Shown piece by piece: positions 41,042 through 41,930 of a stretch of DNA of 41,930 nt (positions within the stretch are counted from its first letter, which is position 1; the number at the start of each line of letters is the position of its first letter). The translations under genes were made by a program, and so were the position numbers. Source of the DNA: Akkermansiaceae bacterium (GTDB taxonomy: Bacteria > Verrucomicrobiota > Verrucomicrobiia > Verrucomicrobiales > Akkermansiaceae); NCBI GenBank assembly GCA_024233135.1, contig JACKPZ010000029.1, forward strand, positions 1-41,930. Reading direction: 5' to 3'. The notes under the pieces were generated by a model. That model saw only the letters and a program-made list of their open reading frames with translations. It had not been told where the DNA came from and searched no databases.

Positions 41042-41763
41042 AACACAAGCTGATCGTTCCCGCATTCTGCCTCGCCGCCGCCCTCGCCCTGCCATCCTGC
41101 GGGGAAAAGGGTGACTCCACCACCACCGCCGACGAAGGATCCGGCGCCGCCACCATGTCCGGCGGCACGCCCGGCGGTGTCGCGCTCGACCCCGGATTTC
41201 CCCCGGAACTCATCGAGGGCACACCCAAGCCGATGAACGTGCCGAACCTGATGCAGCCGCCCACGAAGGCGCCCGAGTTCCTCGTTCCCGAAGGCACTAC
41301 CTTGCTCTCCAAGGGCAAACCCGTCACCTCCAGCGACGACGCGCCGCTCATCGGCGATCTCGAACTCATCACCGACGGCGACAAGGAAGCCGGCGAAGGA
41401 TACTACGTCGAACTGCTCGACAACCTGCAGTGGGTGCAGATCGACCTCGAGGCCGCCTCCACCGTCAACGCCGTGTGGGTCTGGCATTTCCACTCGCAGA
41501 AACGCGCCTATCACGACGTGATCGTCCAGATCTCCGACGATCCGGAGTTCAAGGAGGGTGTCACCACCGTCTTCAACAACGACTACGACGACTCCGCCCA
41601 AATGGGCAAGGGTGCGGACCGTCCCTACGTCGAATCCCGCTTCGGCATGGTCATCGACGGCAAGGGCACCAAGGGCCGCTACGTCCGTCTCTACAGCAAC
41701 GGCAACACCTCCAACGAGATGAACCACTACATCGAGGTGGAGGTCTACGGCAGCGCCGGCTGA
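41038..41763 (+). CDS. Discoidin-like lipoprotein
   Basis: The product is 241 residues. A type II signal MKHKLIVPAFCLAAALALPSC (lipobox LPSC, lipid cysteine 21) is followed by a low-complexity linker (GEKGDSTTTADEGSGAATMSGG) of the kind that reaches away from the membrane. A beta-sandwich similar to F5/8 type C (discoidin) domains covers about residues 95-240: SKGKPVTSSDDAPL, LELITDGDKEA, LQWVQIDLEAASTVNAVWVW, then RYVRLYSNG and HYIEVEVYG. Such domains often bind glycans. It is the last gene of the oxidoreductase cluster, coupled to it by an ATGA overlap and followed by a strong hairpin. A role in holding substrate polysaccharide at the cell surface is plausible but inferred. Confidence 0.8.
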   Translation: MKHKLIVPAFCLAAALALPSCGEKGDSTTTADEGSGAATMSGGTPGGVALDPGFPPELIEGTPKPMNVPNLMQPPTKAPEFLVPEGTTLLSKGKPVTSSDDAPLIGDLELITDGDKEAGEGYYVELLDNLQWVQIDLEAASTVNAVWVWHFHSQKRAYHDVIVQISDDPEFKEGVTTVFNNDYDDSAQMGKGADRPYVESRFGMVIDGKGTKGRYVRLYSNGNTSNEMNHYIEVEVYGSAG

Positions 41764-41782
41764 TCCTCTCTGGAGTTCACGG

Positions 41783-41819
41783 ACGGCCTCGGACCTGCGG
41801 GTCCGGGGCCGTTTCGTTT
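41783..41819 (+). terminator. Terminator of the oxidoreductase cluster
   Basis: A 13-bp stem (41783-41795 with 41800-41812, one T-G wobble) and the 4-nt loop TGCG are followed by TTCGTTTT. It begins 19 nt after the last stop. Confidence 0.8.
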
Positions 41820-41909
41820 TCCGGACTCGGCGGCCGGGACCCGCACGTCGCGGCACATACGGGTTGCGGGACACCAAGGATTGTGGATTCTTGGGGGCAG
41901 CCCGACGCC

Positions 41910-41930
41910 ATGCCCGCAAGCACCGCCCAA
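41910..41930 (+). CDS. Possible start of a further gene, cut by the window edge
   Basis: An ATG at 41910 begins MPASTAQ and is preceded by GACGCC, the spacer form seen before other starts here. No -10 hexamer is clear and only seven codons are visible, so this is a weak suggestion. Confidence 0.2.

Noticed and set aside
1..41930. CRISPR array
   Set aside because: No set of regularly spaced repeats with unique spacers was seen; the repeated sequences are hairpins or short tandem units.

Overview
The window is GC-rich and densely coded. It most likely comes from a Verrucomicrobiota bacterium of the Luteolibacter/Haloferula kind; a planctomycete is the alternative. This is inferred from gene content: two pairs of PSCyt1/DUF1549/DUF1553 cytochrome-like proteins with DUF1501 proteins, and three Tat-exported Gfo/Idh/MocA oxidoreductases in one run.

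Layout. (1) Positions 1 to about 8930 look like the right-hand part of an integrated element. They are visibly less GC-rich than the rest and carry a secreted protein of unknown function, a very large secreted ankyrin protein, a PrsW-like protease/lipoprotein/DUF998-like membrane operon, a small XRE regulator and a broken tyrosine integrase. The region ends exactly in the 3' half of a tRNA-Pro(CGG) gene (8929-8978) followed by that tRNA's terminator. (2) 9.0-13.2 kb is a housekeeping envelope block: a one-HKD phospholipase-D-like protein, signal peptidase I, a squalene/phytoene synthase-like enzyme and the RseP site-2 protease. (3) 13.2-13.9 kb is a REP-associated transposase (RAYT) interrupted by an in-frame TAG and flanked by two near-identical hairpins; the second hairpin forms the stop codon of a MECR-like enoyl reductase. 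(4) 15.0-21.5 kb holds a heavy-metal RND efflux operon (outer-membrane factor, adaptor, pump) bracketed by small His-rich exported proteins. (5) 22.1-34.3 kb has two divergent copies of the DUF1549-DUF1501 pair, with ribD and a large MscS-type channel between them. (6) 34.5-36.3 kb has an 88-nt near-palindrome, RsgA and Fur. (7) 36.4-41.8 kb is a run of three Gfo/Idh/MocA proteins, a DoxX-like membrane protein and a discoidin-like lipoprotein, closed by a clear terminator.

Regulatory reading. Many genes lack a visible Shine-Dalgarno sequence. Seven have a -10-like hexamer of form xAnnnT only 5-7 nt before the start codon, usually with the spacer ending in GCGCC or GGCCC. In three of these a TTGnnn box lies 16-17 nt further upstream. 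This suggests that leaderless or near-leaderless transcripts are common here, and it was used to choose several starts.
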